This document shows positions 1 through 9,489 of a DNA stretch of 64,000 bases, piece by piece (positions within the stretch are counted from its first letter, which is position 1; the number at the start of each line of letters is the position of its first letter). The notes beneath the pieces are model-generated. The model was not told where the DNA came from. It was given only the letters and a program-made list of their open reading frames with translations, and made no database searches. Where the stretch lies: contig NZ_CP080378.1 of assembly GCF_019443445.1 (NCBI RefSeq), positions 868,001 through 932,000 on the forward strand, read 5' to 3'. Source of the DNA: Massilia sp. PAMC28688 (GTDB lineage Bacteria > Pseudomonadota > Gammaproteobacteria > Burkholderiales > Burkholderiaceae_D). The translations under genes were made by a program, and so were the position numbers.

Positions 1-2
1 CC

Positions 3-368
3 GCCGGCGTGCCGCTGGTGGAAGCGCTCGACTCGGTGGGCGGCGCCGCCGGCAATGCCCTGTACCTGGACGCGACCAAGAAAATCCAGAATGAAGTCAG
101 TACCGGTACCAGCCTGACCATGGCCATGCAGAACTCGAACGTGTTCCCGCCGATCGTCACCCAGATGGTCGCCATCGGCGAAGAATCGGGCGCGCTCGAC
201 GCCATGCTGGGCAAGGTCGCCGGCTTCTTTGAAGATGAAGTGGACGAAGCGGTCGGCAACCTGGCCGCGCTGATGGAACCGGCCATCATGGCCATTCTCG
301 GTATCCTCATCGGCGGCCTGGTGGTGGCCATGTACCTGCCGATCTTCAAGCTCGGTGCAGTGGTATAA
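3..368 (+). CDS. pilC: Type IV pilus inner-membrane platform protein PilC, C-terminal part
   Basis: This is the last 121 codons of a gene that starts before the window. PilC is the polytopic inner-membrane platform of the type IV pilus machine; it couples the PilB/PilT ATPases to pilin assembly. The visible part matches the second GspF/PilC domain: an amphipathic segment with the family phrase MVAIGEESGALDAML, an acidic turn (FFEDEVDEAV) and a final hydrophobic helix of about 25 residues that ends in a typical MYLPIFKLG-type C-terminus. The prepilin peptidase gene pilD follows 100 nt downstream, as in the usual pilB-pilC-pilD order. The identification rests on this conserved end and on pilD. 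The 5' part is not visible. Confidence 0.93.
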   Translation, partial: AGVPLVEALDSVGGAAGNALYLDATKKIQNEVSTGTSLTMAMQNSNVFPPIVTQMVAIGEESGALDAMLGKVAGFFEDEVDEAVGNLAALMEPAIMAILGILIGGLVVAMYLPIFKLGAVV

Positions 369-378
369 GCGTGTAACA

Positions 379-411
379 GCACGGCGGCGCAAGGCTGCCG
401 TGCCGGTTTTT
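379..411 (+). terminator. Hairpin with T-tract between pilC and pilD
   Basis: Two 10-nt arms (379-388 and 394-403) pair with one G-T pair around a 5-nt loop, and a run of five T follows at 407-411. This looks like an intrinsic terminator or attenuator after pilC. pilD may therefore depend on read-through or on its own promoter. Confidence 0.6.
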
Positions 412-468
412 CATGGCGCCCAGGCGCGCTTGCTGCTGTGCAGCCCTCCCAACGTCAAGTGACAGCTT

Positions 469-1335
469 ATGGAAACACTACTTTTTGCAGCGCCTGGCGC
501 GCTCATGCCGGCCCTGGCCGCGGCCCTGCTGGGTCTGTTGATCGGCAGCTTCCTCAATGTGGTGATCTACCGCATGCCCAAGATGATGCAGCGCGAATTC
601 GACAACGCCTGCGCCGAAAACTGTGGCAAGGAGCCGCCCCACACGGATGCCTTCAGCCTGTGGGGTCCGCGGTCGTGCTGCCCCAAGTGCGGCCACCAGA
701 TCACGGCGCTGGAAAACATTCCCGTGATTAGCTGGCTGGTCTTGCGCGGCAAGTGCAGCAGCTGCAAGGCCCCCATCTCGGCCCGCTATCCGGCCGTGGA
801 ACTGATTTCCGCCATCCTGTCCGGCTTGCTGGTGTGGCAATTCGGCAGCGGCTGGGCCGGCATGGCCGTCATGGCCTTCGGCCTGATCCTGCTGGCGCTG
901 ACGCTGATCGACTTCGACACCCAGTTCCTGCCGGACGACCTGGTCTATCCCCTCTTGTGGCTGGGCCTGCTCATCAACCTGAACGGCACCTTTGCCTCGC
1001 TGCGCGACGCCGTCATCGGCGCCGTCGCCGGCTACATGGTGCTATGGTCGGTCAATGAACTGTTCAAGCTGTGGAAGAAGATGGATGGCATGGGCAATGG
1101 CGACTTCAAGCTGCTGGCCGCGCTGGGCGCCTGGATGGGCTGGCAACTGCTGCCGGCCATCATCGTGCTCTCGTCGGTGGTGGGCGCCGTGGTCGGCATC
1201 GCCATGATGCTCCTGGGCGGCAAGAGCCGCGAGACCAAGATCCCGTTTGGCCCCTACCTGGCCGGTGCCGGCATGCTGGCCATGCTGTTCGGACCGGAAC
1301 TGTCCAGCAGCATGCTGGGCATCGTCCAGCCCTGA
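469..1335 (+). CDS. pilD: Prepilin peptidase / N-methyltransferase PilD
   Basis: PilD is the inner-membrane aspartyl protease that cleaves the leader of type IV prepilins and type II pseudopilins and N-methylates the new N-terminus. The 288-aa length is normal. An N-terminal hydrophobic segment is followed by a cytoplasmic loop with two zinc-type CxxC pairs (about C71/C74 and C96/C99), as in the bifunctional form. The two family aspartate sites are visible: [11 protein letters not shown] near D148 and [12 protein letters not shown] near D212. Several membrane segments surround them. pilC lies upstream and coaE begins 2 nt after the stop. This pilC-pilD-coaE order is common in beta- and gammaproteobacteria. 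Confidence 0.96.
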   Translation: METLLFAAPGALMPALAAALLGLLIGSFLNVVIYRMPKMMQREFDNACAENCGKEPPHTDAFSLWGPRSCCPKCGHQITALENIPVISWLVLRGKCSSCKAPISARYPAVELISAILSGLLVWQFGSGWAGMAVMAFGLILLALTLIDFDTQFLPDDLVYPLLWLGLLINLNGTFASLRDAVIGAVAGYMVLWSVNELFKLWKKMDGMGNGDFKLLAALGAWMGWQLLPAIIVLSSVVGAVVGIAMMLLGGKSRETKIPFGPYLAGAGMLAMLFGPELSSSMLGIVQP

Positions 1336-1337
1336 GC

Positions 1338-1982
1338 ATGGACAGCGCCCGGCCCCGTTTCAGCGTCGGCTTAACCGGCGGCATTGGCTGCGGCAAGACC
1401 ACCGTGGCCAATATGTTTGGCGCGCTGGGCGCCACCCTGGTCGATACCGACGAGATTGCACACGCCCTCACCGCGCCCGGCGGCGCCGCCATGGCCGCCA
1501 TCGACAGCGAATTCGGCCGCGAGTTCCTCACCCCTGAAGGCGCGCTCAACCGGCCGCGCATGCGCGCCCTGGTGTTTTCCGACCCCGGCGCCAAGGCCCG
1601 GCTCGAAGCCATTTTGCACCCCCGCATCCGCGACGCCGCGCTGGCCCAGGCCGCCATTGCCAGCGGCAGCTACGTCATCTTCGTGGTGCCGCTGCTGATC
1701 GAGTCCGGCACCTGGCGCCAGCGCGTCACCCGCGTGCTGGCCATCGATTGCGACGAAGCGGTGCAGGTCGCCCGTGTCATGACACGCAATGGCTTAACAG
1801 AAGAACAAGTGCGCGCCATCATGGCCACCCAGGTCACGCGCCAGGAACGCCTGGCCGCCGCCGACGACGTCATTACGAACAATGGCGCCAAGGCACTGCT
1901 GGAACCCCAGATCACCCGTCTGCACGCCCAATACCTGGCCTTTTCCGAAAGAATGTCACGATTGCCCGTAGAGCGTTTGTAA
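1338..1982 (+). CDS. coaE: Dephospho-CoA kinase
   Basis: CoaE phosphorylates the 3'-hydroxyl of dephospho-CoA, the last step of coenzyme A synthesis in the cytosol. The 214-aa product has the P-loop GGIGCGKT near residues 14-21 and the VDTDEIAH segment that follows in this family. A lid-like region rich in Arg and Gln ([18 protein letters not shown]) lies near the C-terminus. The ATG at 1338 starts 2 nt after the pilD stop, so the genes are probably cotranscribed. An in-frame start further upstream would lie inside pilD and add a non-homologous extension. Confidence 0.95.
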   Translation: MDSARPRFSVGLTGGIGCGKTTVANMFGALGATLVDTDEIAHALTAPGGAAMAAIDSEFGREFLTPEGALNRPRMRALVFSDPGAKARLEAILHPRIRDAALAQAAIASGSYVIFVVPLLIESGTWRQRVTRVLAIDCDEAVQVARVMTRNGLTEEQVRAIMATQVTRQERLAAADDVITNNGAKALLEPQITRLHAQYLAFSERMSRLPVERL

Positions 1983-2046
1983 TTTTGCTCCTATTGGTTC
2001 AGAATCACGTGATTGACCACTGGCCAACAAGTAAAGGGATGTCATT

Positions 2047-2802
2047 TTGATCGTCTACGAATACCCTTTCAACGAGCGCATTCGCACGTTGTTGCGGCTG
2101 GAAGACCTGTATGACAAATTCAAGTTCTTTGTTCAACAAGAACATGCGATGCAACACCACGTCGCGCTGGCCACCATCTTCGACATGCTGGAAGTGGCGG
2201 GCCGGGCCGATCTCAAATCGGACCTGCTGCAGGAACTGGAGCGCCAGAAGCAAAGCCTGCTGAGCTACCGCTCCAATCCCAACGTGGCCGCCGACATGCT
2301 CGATGCCGTGCTGGGCGAACTGGAAACCGTCAGCACCGCCCTGGTGGGCGCCCAGGGCAAGACCGGGCAGAACGTGCGCGACAACGAGTGGCTCATGAGC
2401 ATCCGCGGCCGCACCATCATCCCGGGCGGGGCCTGCGACTTTGACCTGCCGTCCTATTTTGCGTGGCAACAGCGCCCGGCCGAGCAGCGCTACGCCGACA
2501 TCATGGCCTGGTTTGCGCCGCTGGCGCCCCTGTTCGATGCCCTGTCCCTGGTCCTGCGCCTGCTGCGCGACTCCGGCGGGCCTGTTAAGATGATCGCCAT
2601 CGCCGGCAGCTATCAGCAGATGTTGCAGGGGAAGGTGTACCAGATGCTGCGCCTGACCCTGGACGAAACGCTGGGCGCCATCCCGGAAATTTCAGCCAAC
2701 AAATACATGCTGTGGGTACGCTTCACCAGCCAGGGCGGCGACCTCAAACCCAAGCCGCTCGAAGGCGACGTGCCGTTCGAACTCACGCTGTGCAACTTTT
2801 GA
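2047..2802 (+). CDS. zapD: Cell division protein ZapD
   Basis: ZapD (YacF) is a cytosolic protein that binds the FtsZ C-terminal tail and bundles FtsZ protofilaments at the division site. The product is 251 aa, the usual length, and opens with the family N-terminus [18 protein letters not shown]. It has a helical N-terminal half and a beta-rich C-terminal half ending in FELTLCNF. It lies 64 nt after coaE and 10 nt before yacG. The coaE-zapD-yacG order is conserved in proteobacteria, which supports the call. Its partner ftsZ is also in this window. Confidence 0.95.
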   Translation: MIVYEYPFNERIRTLLRLEDLYDKFKFFVQQEHAMQHHVALATIFDMLEVAGRADLKSDLLQELERQKQSLLSYRSNPNVAADMLDAVLGELETVSTALVGAQGKTGQNVRDNEWLMSIRGRTIIPGGACDFDLPSYFAWQQRPAEQRYADIMAWFAPLAPLFDALSLVLRLLRDSGGPVKMIAIAGSYQQMLQGKVYQMLRLTLDETLGAIPEISANKYMLWVRFTSQGGDLKPKPLEGDVPFELTLCNF

Positions 2803-2812
2803 GTCCCTTGCC

Positions 2813-2998
2813 ATGCCAGTCGTAAATTGCCCTACCTGTTCCGCCAAAGTGGAATGGACCGAGGCCAACAAATACCGTCCCTTCTGTTCCAACCGCTGCA
2901 AGCAGATCGACCTGGGTGCCTGGGCCGAGGAAAAATACACCATCCCGGCCGCCGCGCCATCCGATCCCCTGCTGGACGACGAGAACCAGCCGCAGTAA
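2813..2998 (+). CDS. yacG: DNA gyrase inhibitor / zinc-binding protein YacG
   Basis: YacG is a small zinc protein that binds the GyrB C-terminal region and inhibits gyrase in E. coli. The 61-aa product has the four zinc-binding cysteines as C6-x2-C9 and C25-x3-C29, the family phrase [18 protein letters not shown], and an acidic tail. It is 10 nt downstream of zapD and convergent with the DadA-type gene, whose stop is only 6 nt away, so there is no room for a separate terminator. Confidence 0.95.
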   Translation: MPVVNCPTCSAKVEWTEANKYRPFCSNRCKQIDLGAWAEEKYTIPAAAPSDPLLDDENQPQ

Positions 2999-3004
2999 GG
3001 CCCG

Positions 3005-4258
3005 TCAGGCGTAGCGGGCGAGGGTCAGGCCGTCCAGGCTGATGTCCGGCTGCTTGCCGCTCACCAGATCCGCCAGCACGCGCGCCGAGCCGCACGACAT
3101 GGTCCATCCCAGCGTGCCGTGACCGGTATTGAGATACAGGTTGCGATAGGGCGTGGCGCCGATCACCGGCGTGCCGTCCGGCGTCATGGGCCGCAGGCCG
3201 CACCAGAAGGAAGCCTGCGCCAGGTCGCCGCCATGCGGGAACAGGTCGGTGACCGCCCGTACCAGCGGCGCCCGGCGCTCCTGGCGCAGGCGCAGGTCGT
3301 AGCCGGCCAGTTCGGCCGTGCCGCCCACCCGGATCCGCTCGCCCAGGCGCGTGATGCCGACCTTGAAGGTTTCGTCCATCACGGTCGACTCGGGGGCGCC
3401 GCCGGCATCCTTGATCGGCATGGTGATGGAGTAGCCCTTGACGGGAAACACGGGAATCTGCACGCCCAGCGGCTTCAGTAGCAGCGGTGAATAGCTGCCC
3501 ATGGCCATGACGTAGGCGTCGGCCGTCATTTCCCCTTCGCTCGTCATTACGCCCGTGATGGCGCCACCCGCCGCCTGCAGGCCGCGAATGTCCACGCCCT
3601 GGCGGAACTGCACGCCCTCCTGCTGCGCCATGGCGGCGAGCGCCTGGGTGAACTTGAAGCAGTCGCCCGTTTCGTCGCCCGGCAGGCGCAGGCCGCCCAC
3701 GATGCGCCCGCGCACGCGCGCCAGCGCCGGCTCCACCTGCTCGCAGGCGGCCGGATCAAGCAGCGCGTAGGGCACGCCGTAGCGCTCCAGCACCGCCACG
3801 TCATGCGCGGCCTCATCGACCTGGCGCTGGTCGCGGAACACCTGCAGCGTGCCGCGGCTGCGTTCATCGTAGGCGATGCCGGTGTCGGCGCGCAGCTGCA
3901 CCAGGCAATCGCGGCTGTATTCAGCCAGGCGCACCATGCGTGCCTTGTTCACTTCGTAGCGCGCCACGTTGCAGTTGGCGAGCATCTGCCGCATCCAGCG
4001 CCACATCGTGGGGTCAAACCGGGCGCGCACCACCAGCGGGCCGTCCCGCATGGCCAGCCACTTGAGGGCGCGCAGGGGAATGCCGGGCGCCGCCCACGGC
4101 GCGGCCATGCCCGGCGAAATCTCGCCGGCGTTGGCAAAACTGGTTTCCATCCCGGCCCCGCTCTGGCGTTCGACGACGGTCACTTCGTGCCCGGCCCGGG
4201 CCAGGAAATAGGCGGACGTGGTGCCGATGACGCCACTGCCAAGGACGATGATTTTCAC
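3005..4258 (-). CDS. dadA: D-amino acid dehydrogenase (DadA family)
   Basis: The product is an FAD-dependent, membrane-associated dehydrogenase that oxidises D-amino acids to 2-oxo acids and ammonia and passes electrons to the respiratory chain. An N-terminal Rossmann motif ([16 protein letters not shown]) is followed by the DAO fold, with the family phrases [11 protein letters not shown] and, near the C-terminus, [17 protein letters not shown] chose the GTG at 4258, which gives 417 aa starting at the usual (V/M)KIIVLGSG. An upstream in-frame start at 4294 would add 12 residues. It lies 57 nt beyond the NUDIX gene on the same strand. DadA paralogues are common, so the exact substrate is uncertain. 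Confidence 0.9.
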   Translation of the reverse strand: MKIIVLGSGVIGTTSAYFLARAGHEVTVVERQSGAGMETSFANAGEISPGMAAPWAAPGIPLRALKWLAMRDGPLVVRARFDPTMWRWMRQMLANCNVARYEVNKARMVRLAEYSRDCLVQLRADTGIAYDERSRGTLQVFRDQRQVDEAAHDVAVLERYGVPYALLDPAACEQVEPALARVRGRIVGGLRLPGDETGDCFKFTQALAAMAQQEGVQFRQGVDIRGLQAAGGAITGVMTSEGEMTADAYVMAMGSYSPLLLKPLGVQIPVFPVKGYSITMPIKDAGGAPESTVMDETFKVGITRLGERIRVGGTAELAGYDLRLRQERRAPLVRAVTDLFPHGGDLAQASFWCGLRPMTPDGTPVIGATPYRNLYLNTGHGTLGWTMSCGSARVLADLVSGKQPDISLDGLTLARYA

Positions 4259-4315
4259 GGTACGGCTTTCATTGACGACAAACAGCGGCGGCACGGGGCC
4301 ACCGCCTGAAAAAGA

Positions 4316-4729
4316 TTACGCGGTGCGCGAATAACGCAGCTGGTCGAGCCACTCAAGCAGCGGAATGGTGGCCGGCAGCAGCGGCGCCACGCCGACCGTT
4401 CCCTGCCACGCAAAGGCTTGCCCTTCCAGGCTTTGCGGTTCGCCATGCCAGGCATGGCTGATAAAAAAATGCAGCCGCACGTGGGCGTGTTCATACACGT
4501 GCTCCACGCCGCACCATTCTTCGGCGCTCTCGATCTGCACGCCCAGTTCTTCCACAAACTCGCGCTTGAGGGCGTCCAGGATGGCTTCGCCCTCCTCCAC
4601 TTTACCGCCGGGGAATTCCCAGTAGCCTGCATACGGCTTGCCTTGCGGGCGCTGGCCGAGCAGCACATCCCCGTTGGGCTGCATCAGGATACCGACGGCG
4701 ACGTCGATTGGCTTGGCGGTTTTGGTCAT
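4316..4729 (-). CDS. MutT-type NUDIX hydrolase (8-oxo-dGTP diphosphatase)
   Basis: The protein probably hydrolyses oxidised nucleoside triphosphates such as 8-oxo-dGTP to monophosphates and so cleans the nucleotide pool. It is 137 aa with a complete Nudix box, G-x5-E-x7-RE-x2-EE-x-G (GGKVEEGEAILDALKREF onward), preceded by the MutT-like phrase YAGYWEFPGG. The start overlaps the stop of the upstream ATPase gene by 4 nt, so translational coupling is likely. The argJ-ATPase-NUDIX trio is a conserved betaproteobacterial arrangement, usually close to secA. The MutT assignment is by motif only. Confidence 0.9.
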   Translation of the reverse strand: MTKTAKPIDVAVGILMQPNGDVLLGQRPQGKPYAGYWEFPGGKVEEGEAILDALKREFVEELGVQIESAEEWCGVEHVYEHAHVRLHFFISHAWHGEPQSLEGQAFAWQGTVGVAPLLPATIPLLEWLDQLRYSRTA

Positions 4730-5604
4730 GGCGAAGGCAGTTTTCCGGCATAGTCCCTGGCGAACTGCCAGGCCACGCGGCCCGACCGCGAGCCGCGCGC
4801 CAGGGCCCAGCGCAGCGCCTCGGCGCGCGCGGCCTCGATCTGCTCGCCGCTGCAGCCAAAGCTGGCCAGCCAGTGGGCCACGATGCCGAGGTAGTCATCC
4901 TGCTTGAAGGGATAGAACGAGAGCCATAGGCCGAAGCGCTCGGACAGCGAAATCTTTTCTTCCACCGTCTCGCCGGGGTGCAGGTCGCCGTCTTCGGCAT
5001 GGCGGTAACTGGCATTGTCGCTCATCTTTTCCGGCATCAGGTGGCGCCGGTTGGAGGTGGCGTAGATGATCACGTTGTCGGACTGCGCCGCAATGCTGCC
5101 ATCCAGGGCCACCTTGAGTGCCTTGTAGCCGCTCTCGCCTTCTTCAAACGACAGGTCGTCGCAGTAAATGAGGAAGCGCTCCGGCCGGCCCGCCACCAGC
5201 TCGACAATGTCGGGCAGATCGGCCAGGTCGGCCTTGTCCACTTCGATCAGGCGCAGGCCGTCGGCGGCAAACTCGTTCAGGCAAGCCTTGATGAGGGACG
5301 ATTTGCCGGTCCCGCGCGCGCCCGTGAGCAGCACGTTGTTGGCCGGGCGCCCCTGCACGAACTGGCGCGTGTTCTGCGCGATCTGGCGCTTCTGGGCGTC
5401 CACATGCTGCAGGTCGGCCAGCGCAATCGGCGCCACGTGCATGACCGGCTGCAGGTAGCTGGCGCCACCTGCCGCGCGGCGGCGCCAGCGAAAGGCAGTG
5501 CTGCGCTTCCAGTCAGGCTCGCGCGGGTGCGTCGGCGGCAGCACCGCCTCCACCCGGGCAAGCAGGGCTTCGGCGCGCAGCAGGAATTGTTCGAGCGGCG
5601 TCAT
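4726..5604 (-). CDS. ATP-binding protein of the DUF815 family
   Basis: This is a predicted AAA-type P-loop ATPase of unknown cellular role. From the ATG at 5604 it is 292 aa. The Walker A motif GARGTGKSSL lies near residues 90-100, and the Walker B-like stretch is LIYCDDLSFEEGE. The conserved DUF815 phrase DNVIIYATSNRRHLMPE follows, with a C-terminal alpha-helical lid. The start at 5604 was preferred to an upstream in-frame start because argJ ends at 5610. It overlaps the NUDIX gene by 4 nt. The function is not known, although the family is widely linked to argJ and secA. Confidence 0.92.
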   Translation of the reverse strand: MTPLEQFLLRAEALLARVEAVLPPTHPREPDWKRSTAFRWRRRAAGGASYLQPVMHVAPIALADLQHVDAQKRQIAQNTRQFVQGRPANNVLLTGARGTGKSSLIKACLNEFAADGLRLIEVDKADLADLPDIVELVAGRPERFLIYCDDLSFEEGESGYKALKVALDGSIAAQSDNVIIYATSNRRHLMPEKMSDNASYRHAEDGDLHPGETVEEKISLSERFGLWLSFYPFKQDDYLGIVAHWLASFGCSGEQIEAARAEALRWALARGSRSGRVAWQFARDYAGKLPSP

Positions 5605-5609
5605 GCGCC

Positions 5610-6848
5610 TTAGGAACGGTAGTCGGCGTTGATGGTGACGTAGTCGTGCGACAGGTCGCAAGTCCAGACGGTGGCAGCGTGGCTGCCGCGGCCCAGCTTG
5701 ACGCGCACGGTGATTTCACTTTGCTTCATCACGCGCTGGCCATCGGCTTCCTGGTAGTCGGGATTGCGCCCGCCATTTCTGGCCACCCACACGTCGTCCA
5801 GATACAAATCGACCTTGCTCACGTCCAGGTCGTCCACGCCGGCGTAGCCGACGGCGGCCAGGATGCGGCCCAGGTTCGGGTCGGAGGCGAAGAAGGCGGT
5901 CTTGACCAGCGGCGAGTGGGCAATCGCGTAGGCGATCTTGCGGCACTCCTCGACGCTGTTGCCTTCATCGACCGTGATGGTGATGAACTTGGTCGCGCCT
6001 TCGCCGTCGCGGATGATCATCTGGGCCAGCGTACGGGCCAGGTCCGTCACCGCCGTTTTCAGTTCGCCGTATTCGGTCGAATCGGTATTGGCAATGGCCA
6101 GGCTGCCGGTGCCGGTGGCAATCAGCATGAACGAGTCGTTGGTCGAGGTGTCGCCGTCAATGGTGATGCTGTTAAAGGAGTGGTCGGCCGCGTGGCGCAC
6201 CAGTTCTTCGAGCACGTCCTGCGAGACCTTGGCATCGATGGCCAGGTAGCCCAGCATGGTGGCCATGTTTGGCTTGATCATGCCGGCGCCCTTGCTGATG
6301 CCGGTCATGGTGACCGAGTGGCCGCAAATGTCGACCGTGCGCGAAGCCGCCTTGGGCTGGGTGTCGGTGGTCATGATCGCCTCGGCGGCGTTGTACCAGT
6401 TATCGAGCTGCAGGTTGGCGACCGCGTCCGGCAGCCCGGCCACGATTTTTTCAACAGGCAGGGGCTCCAGGATGACGCCGGTGGAGAACGGCAGGATCTG
6501 CTGGGGCTCGCAACCGAGCAGCTTGGCCAGGGCGGCGCAGGTCTGATTGGCACGCGCCAGGCCTTCTTCGCCGGTGCCCGCGTTGGCGTTGCCGGTGTTG
6601 ACCATCAGGGCCCGGATCGGCTTGCCGCCATTGCCCACTGCCGCCAGGTTGGCCTTGCTGATCTGGACGGGTGCTGCGCAAAAACGGTTGGTGGTAAACA
6701 CGCCGGCCACGGTGGCGGTATCGGCCAGCTTCATGACCAGCACGTCCTTGCGATTGGGCTTCTTGATGCCCGCTTCGGCAAAGCCGATCTCGATGCCGTT
6801 GACGGGTTTGAGGTCGGCTGCAACAGGCAGGGGGGAATTGACGGCCAT
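5610..6848 (-). CDS. argJ: Bifunctional ornithine acetyltransferase / N-acetylglutamate synthase
   Basis: ArgJ transfers the acetyl group of N-acetylornithine to glutamate and, in the bifunctional form, also acetylates glutamate from acetyl-CoA. It thus closes the cyclic arginine pathway. The protein is 412 aa from the ATG at 6848, which has a GGAG ribosome site 8-9 nt upstream. The self-cleavage site is visible in [15 protein letters not shown], where the Thr after NMA becomes the N-terminal nucleophile of the beta subunit. [11 protein letters not shown] and [20 protein letters not shown] phrases also fit. It is the first gene of an argJ-ATPase-NUDIX unit and diverges from the OmpA-like gene. 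Confidence 0.96.
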   Translation of the reverse strand: MAVNSPLPVAADLKPVNGIEIGFAEAGIKKPNRKDVLVMKLADTATVAGVFTTNRFCAAPVQISKANLAAVGNGGKPIRALMVNTGNANAGTGEEGLARANQTCAALAKLLGCEPQQILPFSTGVILEPLPVEKIVAGLPDAVANLQLDNWYNAAEAIMTTDTQPKAASRTVDICGHSVTMTGISKGAGMIKPNMATMLGYLAIDAKVSQDVLEELVRHAADHSFNSITIDGDTSTNDSFMLIATGTGSLAIANTDSTEYGELKTAVTDLARTLAQMIIRDGEGATKFITITVDEGNSVEECRKIAYAIAHSPLVKTAFFASDPNLGRILAAVGYAGVDDLDVSKVDLYLDDVWVARNGGRNPDYQEADGQRVMKQSEITVRVKLGRGSHAATVWTCDLSHDYVTINADYRS

Positions 6849-7032
6849 GGCGGTATCTCCAGCAGGTGAATGCGAAGGCGCTATTGTACCGTGCAGGGCT
6901 GCAGGACGTATCTTGTTGACATGGTTGGTGGGTGGCCACGCATCCGGTAAAGCTGCGTGCATTTTACCGGCGTGTTTTTTTGTCAATTGGATATAAAATG
7001 CAAGCCGCCTACCCATTTATTGAACGGATATC

Positions 7033-8097
7033 ATGACCTCGACCTTCAAACTCGTCTCGACCCTGGTGATGGCCAGCGCCGTTGTGCTCACTGGCTGCAA
7101 CAAGAAGCAAGCCGATGCCACCCCCGACGCGGTGGTGGCGCCTGCGCCTGCTGCCGCCGAAACTGCAGCAGCTGCACCCGCCCCGGCGGCCAACCCTGCT
7201 GCCACGCCGGCACCGGTCGCCGCACCGGGCGCGAGCTTCGACATCAACAGCGTGCCGATGTCGACCGCCACGCTGCCGCCTTTTCCTTACCTCGACTGGC
7301 CGGCGAAACTGGAAGAAGGCCAGCGCAATGAGGAAGAACAGGAGTTCGACGGTGTCAGCGTCATTGCGGGCACCGATGTGCGCCCGGTGGAAGGCCGGGT
7401 ATCGCGCCGCTACTATTCTTTATCCAACGCCAAGCTGAGCAAGCTCGCTGCCGAGCGCAACTACGAAGCAGCGCTCAAGGCCATGGGCGCGGTGCAGGTG
7501 AACCAGATCCAGATGGACGACCCGAAATTGCTCGAAGCGCACCCGGCGCTGCGGGAAGTGTCGGGGCTGCGCAAGACGTTCAAGGTCCTCGACCGTGGCG
7601 ACTACAAGAGCTACCTGATCCGCACACCCAAGGGCAGTATCTGGATCGCAGTGGCCATCGACGACTACAACGCAACCGTGGTGGCAGTTGAAGAAAAGGC
7701 CATGGAGCAGTCGATCAAGCCCCTGAGCGCGGCGCAGATGCAGTCCGAACTGGCGGCCAGGGGCCATGTGGCGCTGTACATGAACTTTGATACCGACAAG
7801 GCCATCATCCTGGACAAGGACCAGGGCATCATCGACGAGGTCAGCCGCATGATGGCCAGCGACAGCAGCCTCAGGCTCAAGGTGGAAGGCCACACCGACA
7901 GCAGCGGCGACGCCAAGCGCAACGAGCGCCTGTCGGCCGAGCGGGCCGGTGCCGTGGTGGCCTCACTGGTTGACAAGGGCGTCGACAAAATGCGCCTTGC
8001 CGCGCTGGGCATGGGCGGCAGCAAGCCGGTGGCCGACAATGGCACCGAAGAAGGCCGTGCCAAAAACCGCCGCGTGGAACTGGTCAGGCAGGGCTAA
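7033..8097 (+). CDS. OmpA-family lipoprotein
   Basis: This is an outer-membrane or periplasmic lipoprotein likely to anchor to peptidoglycan. The 354-aa precursor has a signal peptide with lipobox VLTGC (Cys near residue 22), then an Ala/Pro-rich linker of about 45 residues, a central domain of unknown fold, and a C-terminal OmpA domain from about residue 240. The peptidoglycan-binding residues appear in VEGHTDSSGD, NERLSAERAGAVV and NRRVELV. It is a monocistronic-looking gene that diverges from argJ. An AT-rich TATAAA at 6992-6997 could be its -10 element. The partner in the envelope is unknown. Confidence 0.88.
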   Translation: MTSTFKLVSTLVMASAVVLTGCNKKQADATPDAVVAPAPAAAETAAAAPAPAANPAATPAPVAAPGASFDINSVPMSTATLPPFPYLDWPAKLEEGQRNEEEQEFDGVSVIAGTDVRPVEGRVSRRYYSLSNAKLSKLAAERNYEAALKAMGAVQVNQIQMDDPKLLEAHPALREVSGLRKTFKVLDRGDYKSYLIRTPKGSIWIAVAIDDYNATVVAVEEKAMEQSIKPLSAAQMQSELAARGHVALYMNFDTDKAIILDKDQGIIDEVSRMMASDSSLRLKVEGHTDSSGDAKRNERLSAERAGAVVASLVDKGVDKMRLAALGMGGSKPVADNGTEEGRAKNRRVELVRQG

Positions 8098-8103
8098 GCA
8101 AGC

Positions 8104-8316
8104 TCAGCGCGCGACGCAGGCAGTGCCGGACCAGTCCGTGCCGCGCGGGCACACGCACAGCTTGCCCTCCAGCGTTGTCCCGGCCGGGCACTGGCCGAGT
8201 TTTTGCTCGGCCAGCGGCAGCCCGGTGGGCGGCGCCATGGTGGGCGGCATCGCCGCCCAGGCCAGTGCCATGATCAATCCGATTGCGACCAGGATCGCGC
8301 CGCGCAGTTTCGTCAT
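8104..8316 (-). CDS. Small secreted or membrane-anchored hypothetical protein
   Basis: This 70-aa protein starts at the ATG at 8316, which lies 7 nt after a GGAG ribosome site; an ATG two codons upstream (8322) is too close to that site. One hydrophobic segment (AILVAIGLIMALAWAA) near the N-terminus is followed by a short domain with three cysteines in the pattern GQCPAGTTLEGKLCVCPRGTDW. It resembles small exported proteins with disulfide-type repeats. No function can be assigned. It is convergent with the OmpA-like gene, with 6 nt between stops. Confidence 0.65.
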   Translation of the reverse strand: MTKLRGAILVAIGLIMALAWAAMPPTMAPPTGLPLAEQKLGQCPAGTTLEGKLCVCPRGTDWSGTACVAR

Positions 8317-8435
8317 TTTCATTCTCCAGTTCGCCGTTCGACAAACCAGAATTGCACGCCGCGTCCCGCAGCGATTGCGCAAACTCAACAAGAGGCCAGA
8401 TTGATCAACCAGCTGCCGGGCCGCGGCATGGCGCC

Positions 8436-9320
8436 CTAGCGCGGCGCGCGGGCGCAGGAACCGATGTTCGCCCCCCGGTAGCCGCTGACCGTCAAGCCCG
8501 ATATCCTGCCGGTGCGGTTCAGCGTCAGCAGGACGCGTTTGCCACCGTCGGTCTCGCGCCGGTACGTCAGGGTGCCGTCGCCGGCATTGACGGTGGCCAC
8601 TTCATTTGCGTCATCGTCCAGCGCCAGCGTGTCGTTGCCCACACTGAGCGTGTTGCCGGCGGCGACGATGCGCGATGAGCGCGCTTCGGCCCTGCCCTGC
8701 GCGCACTGCAAGGTTGACCCGCCGGCACTGATATGCCGGGCCAGCGCCTGGTACAGATTGGCCGCGCGGCCCTGCTGGGGCGGCCGCGAATCGACGCATT
8801 TGATGGGATTGCCGCGGTCGGAATAGACCGTGGTGAGGTCGCCCTTGCGCTGGGACGACACGCTCCATTGGGCCCTGTCATTGCCGCCCAAGAAGGTAAT
8901 TTCCGAGGGCTGGCCGTCGGCGCCCTGGATCGACAGCGTAAGGTTGGCGTCCGGGTCCATGAGGTTGCGGGCCGGCAGGCCCGGCGCGCTGATGCGGCCG
9001 TCCGCATCCACCGTGACGGCGCCGCGCGACACGGGACCGGACCTGGTGCTGCAATCGCCCGCGTAGCTGCCGGCGATCAGTCCGAGCATGGTGCGCTTGT
9101 AATCGGCCGTGCGCACCGGCCCCCTGTCCTGCTCGGCTTCTTCGCGGTCGCGCCGGGCGTCGTCGATGGCGGCGGTGGCTGCCTCCTGCGACGCCTCCAC
9201 CTCGGCCTGTACCTGCGCCGTATCGGGAGCGGGTTTTTCACCAGTTTGCGAGGACGAGCCGCGCTCACCGCAAGCGGCAAGCATGCTCAGGGTACAGAGA
9301 GCAATAGCGATATTTTTCAT
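8436..9320 (-). CDS. Hypothetical lipoprotein
   Basis: The 294-aa precursor has a lipoprotein signal peptide with lipobox MLAAC (Cys at residue 17), followed by a polar coiled stretch rich in Ala, Glu, Asp and Arg (about residues 28-68). A beta-rich domain follows that seems to contain two related halves, each with GSYAGDC/ARHISAGGSTLQC-like beginnings. Paired cysteines suggest a periplasmic disulfide-stabilised fold. I do not recognise a family. It is divergent from the DUF945 gene at 9490 and lies in a cluster of envelope genes between argJ and secA. Confidence 0.7.
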   Translation of the reverse strand: MKNIAIALCTLSMLAACGERGSSSQTGEKPAPDTAQVQAEVEASQEAATAAIDDARRDREEAEQDRGPVRTADYKRTMLGLIAGSYAGDCSTRSGPVSRGAVTVDADGRISAPGLPARNLMDPDANLTLSIQGADGQPSEITFLGGNDRAQWSVSSQRKGDLTTVYSDRGNPIKCVDSRPPQQGRAANLYQALARHISAGGSTLQCAQGRAEARSSRIVAAGNTLSVGNDTLALDDDANEVATVNAGDGTLTYRRETDGGKRVLLTLNRTGRISGLTVSGYRGANIGSCARAPR

Positions 9321-9489
9321 GGGATTGGATGGAAGTAGTCAACAATGCAAGCAAGTATAGGGGAGTAATTTTGTACACGAGACACGATAGGCCACCATGT
9401 CGCCCGTGAGAAATAGTGCACACAGGATAGTGACAAAACGCTTGGCAACATTGATAATGGGAAACGTTAAACATTGTTCAATTCAAGCC

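Noticed and set aside
8316..8330. 13-nt match of the ribosome-site context with that of the lipoprotein at 62561
   Set aside because: The shared CGAACTGGAGAAT is short and includes the GGAG common to many genes; chance similarity cannot be excluded.
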